Below are positions 62,779-64,000 of a DNA stretch of 64,000 nucleotides, one piece after another. The stretch is from Tenacibaculum adriaticum (GTDB lineage: Bacteria; Bacteroidota; Bacteroidia; Flavobacteriales; Flavobacteriaceae). The translations under genes were made by a program, and so were the position numbers. Every line of letters starts with the position of its first letter. Positions within the stretch are counted from its first letter, which is position 1. Where the stretch lies: NCBI RefSeq assembly GCF_008124875.1, contig NZ_VNIA01000001.1, forward strand, positions 366,943-430,942, written 5' to 3'. A model generated the notes under the pieces. It was not told the DNA's origin. It saw only the letters and a program-made list of their open reading frames with translations, and did no database searches.

Positions 62779-64000
62779 ATGTTAAATAATCACTACATTC
62801 TTTGTGGGTTTCTTACGGTGTGTATTTTGTTTTTTAATAACGCTAATGGCCAATCTATAGATTTAAATACCCCTTTTTATAAAGAAACAGATTCTATATT
62901 ATTAAATTACAAAAAAGAACTGGAGCTTGCTAAAAAGAAAGACTCCAACCACTTAATTGCAGAGAAAAGACAGCAATTGGGTCATTTTTATTATGATTCT
63001 GGATTGTATACAGAGGCTATTAATCAATATAATAAATCTTTAGAGCTTATTAACTCATTAAAAGTTGGCTCCTTACATATTTTACTAAACAATGACATTG
63101 GAAGAGTATATCTTTCTATGAATAACTACAGTTCTGCTGAAACTTTTTTTAAAGATGCTTTACAGATTTCAAAAAAATTAAATTTATTAAAAGGACAAGC
63201 CGATTCTCAGGGTTTATTAGGAGCTACTTACGAAAAAAAAGGAGAATATTTAAAAGCTTTAGAATATCAAAGAAAAAGTTTATCTCTGTTTGAAATCTTA
63301 AAGGATAGCACTGGAATCGCACTAATAAATGAAAATATTGGAAGTATTTATGAAGATCTAATCCAATATGATAAAGCTCATAATTATTTTATTAAAGCCT
63401 ATCGTTACTTAAAAGACACCAAAACACATGCTGAAATTAATGTATTAAATAATTTAGGTGATGTGTATAGAAAAAAAGGAGAGTATGATGAATCAATATT
63501 ATACACTAAAAAAGCCTTGGAATTAGCCATCATAATTAATGACGACAATGAGCTTGAAAGTGCCTATAAAGACATGTCTAAAGCTTATGCTTTAGTAGGA
63601 AATTATGAGAAAGCATTTGAGTTTTTAAAAAAATCAGAAAGGTTAAAGGAAGAAATACTAAATAATCAAAATGCTTATCAATTAAATGCTTTACAAACTG
63701 CTTATGATTCTAACAAAAAAGAAGCTCAAATTCGACTTTTAGAAGAAAAAAACAAAGTAAATCAGGCAAATCAAAAAGTATTAATCGTCATCTTAATTTC
63801 TATTTTAAGTATCATCTTGATTTTATTACGATATTTTAATAAAAAAAGGAAAGCAAATTTAAAACTACAAGATTATAAGCAACGAACTTTAAAGGCTGAA
63901 CTCGACAAAAAAGAAATTGAAGAAAAAAATTTACAACGAGATAACCAGTTAAAAACTGCTTCACTATCAAAATACAGTTTGCATCTATCTCAAAAAAATA
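62779..64000 (+). CDS. TPR-type signalling protein with membrane helix (C-terminus outside window)
   Basis: 407 codons up to the window end, starting at ATG 62779. A signal peptide ends near NANGQSID (residue 25). At least seven tetratricopeptide repeats follow (e.g. GHFYYDSGLYTEAINQYNKS, LGDVYRKKGEYDESILYTKK), then one transmembrane helix (about 332-350, VLIVILISILSIILILL) and a coiled coil containing KAELDKKEIEEKNLQ and SLSKYSLHLSQKN. In flavobacteria this layout usually ends in a LuxR-type DNA-binding domain; that end is not in the window, so it is inferred. Confidence 0.82.
   Translation, partial: MLNNHYILCGFLTVCILFFNNANGQSIDLNTPFYKETDSILLNYKKELELAKKKDSNHLIAEKRQQLGHFYYDSGLYTEAINQYNKSLELINSLKVGSLHILLNNDIGRVYLSMNNYSSAETFFKDALQISKKLNLLKGQADSQGLLGATYEKKGEYLKALEYQRKSLSLFEILKDSTGIALINENIGSIYEDLIQYDKAHNYFIKAYRYLKDTKTHAEINVLNNLGDVYRKKGEYDESILYTKKALELAIIINDDNELESAYKDMSKAYALVGNYEKAFEFLKKSERLKEEILNNQNAYQLNALQTAYDSNKKEAQIRLLEEKNKVNQANQKVLIVILISILSIILILLRYFNKKRKANLKLQDYKQRTLKAELDKKEIEEKNLQRDNQLKTASLSKYSLHLSQKN

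Noticed and set aside
1..64000. Prophage, transposon, integron or CRISPR array
   Set aside because: No integrase, transposase, phage structural gene, or regularly spaced repeat was found anywhere in the window.

Overview
The window is chromosomal DNA of a strongly AT-rich member of the Bacteroidota, most likely a marine Flavobacteriaceae of the Tenacibaculum/Polaribacter kind. The evidence is type IX secretion (T9SS) C-terminal sorting domains, a TonB-dependent receptor with a carboxypeptidase-like N-terminal domain, many lipoproteins, promoters of the Bacteroidota type (TTG then TAnnTTTG), start codons without Shine-Dalgarno sequences, and the family content itself. The genus is inference. 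No prophage, transposase, CRISPR array, plasmid gene or rRNA was seen. There is one tRNA (Cys, GCA).

Layout. 1-7.3 kb (minus): mgtE (cut by the window edge), rsmA, a GIY-YIG-like gene squeezed between rsmA and a DUF4286 gene, a TPR protein, serS and ribF. A 47-residue plus-strand gene behind a sigma-54-like promoter sits before serS. 7.5-11.8 kb (plus): a TonB-dependent receptor followed directly by an SGNH/GDSL lipoprotein. 11.9-16.3 kb (minus): a small membrane protein, glyS, two tandem coiled-coil membrane proteins and a methyltransferase. 16.4-18.7 kb (plus): a ComF-like protein and an Ig-like lipoprotein. 18.7-31.3 kb (minus): two tandem TonB-C-terminal-domain proteins, glnS, an M1 peptidase, an S8 peptidase, an MBL hydrolase, an ASKHA-fold lipoprotein, tRNA-Cys, folB and a large beta-propeller protein. 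31.4-36.8 kb (plus): RimK with an AstE/AspA-type hydrolase, a DEAD-box helicase, a Crp/Fnr regulator and aminopeptidase P. 36.8-41.2 kb (minus): an overlapping trio AlbA_2/AKR/SDR, then two lipoprotein genes each behind a sigma-54-like promoter. 41.3-42.8 kb (plus): an FAD oxidoreductase overlapping a GreA-like factor. 42.8-49.8 kb (minus): a lone ABC ATPase, a second RimK with a RimB-like aspartic protease, an M13 peptidase broken by one in-frame stop, a 59-residue membrane protein and an S9 prolyl oligopeptidase. 49.9-59.0 kb (plus): thioredoxin, nrdB-nrdA, dGTPase and a T9SS-secreted propeller protein with a PA domain. 59.1-64 kb: a GH128-CBM6-T9SS beta-1,3-glucanase candidate and DUF3109 (minus), then MarC, a small FAD protein and a TPR sensor/regulator cut by the window end (plus).

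How the genes fit together. Much is housekeeping: four aminoacyl-tRNA or cofactor enzymes (SerS, GlyS, GlnS, RibF), deoxynucleotide supply and removal (NrdAB, Dgt, thioredoxin), and rRNA methylation. Envelope and secreted functions make up the rest: lipoprotein peptidases (M1, S8, M13, S9), TonB-linked import and T9SS cargo. The points most worth a second look are the three sigma-54-like promoters in front of uncharacterised small or lipoprotein genes, the two separate RimK systems each paired with a different hydrolase, the exported Ppx/GppA-like lipoprotein, the duplicated TonB-domain genes carried with a duplicated terminator, the single-stop M13 gene, and the structured non-coding DNA around nrdBA.
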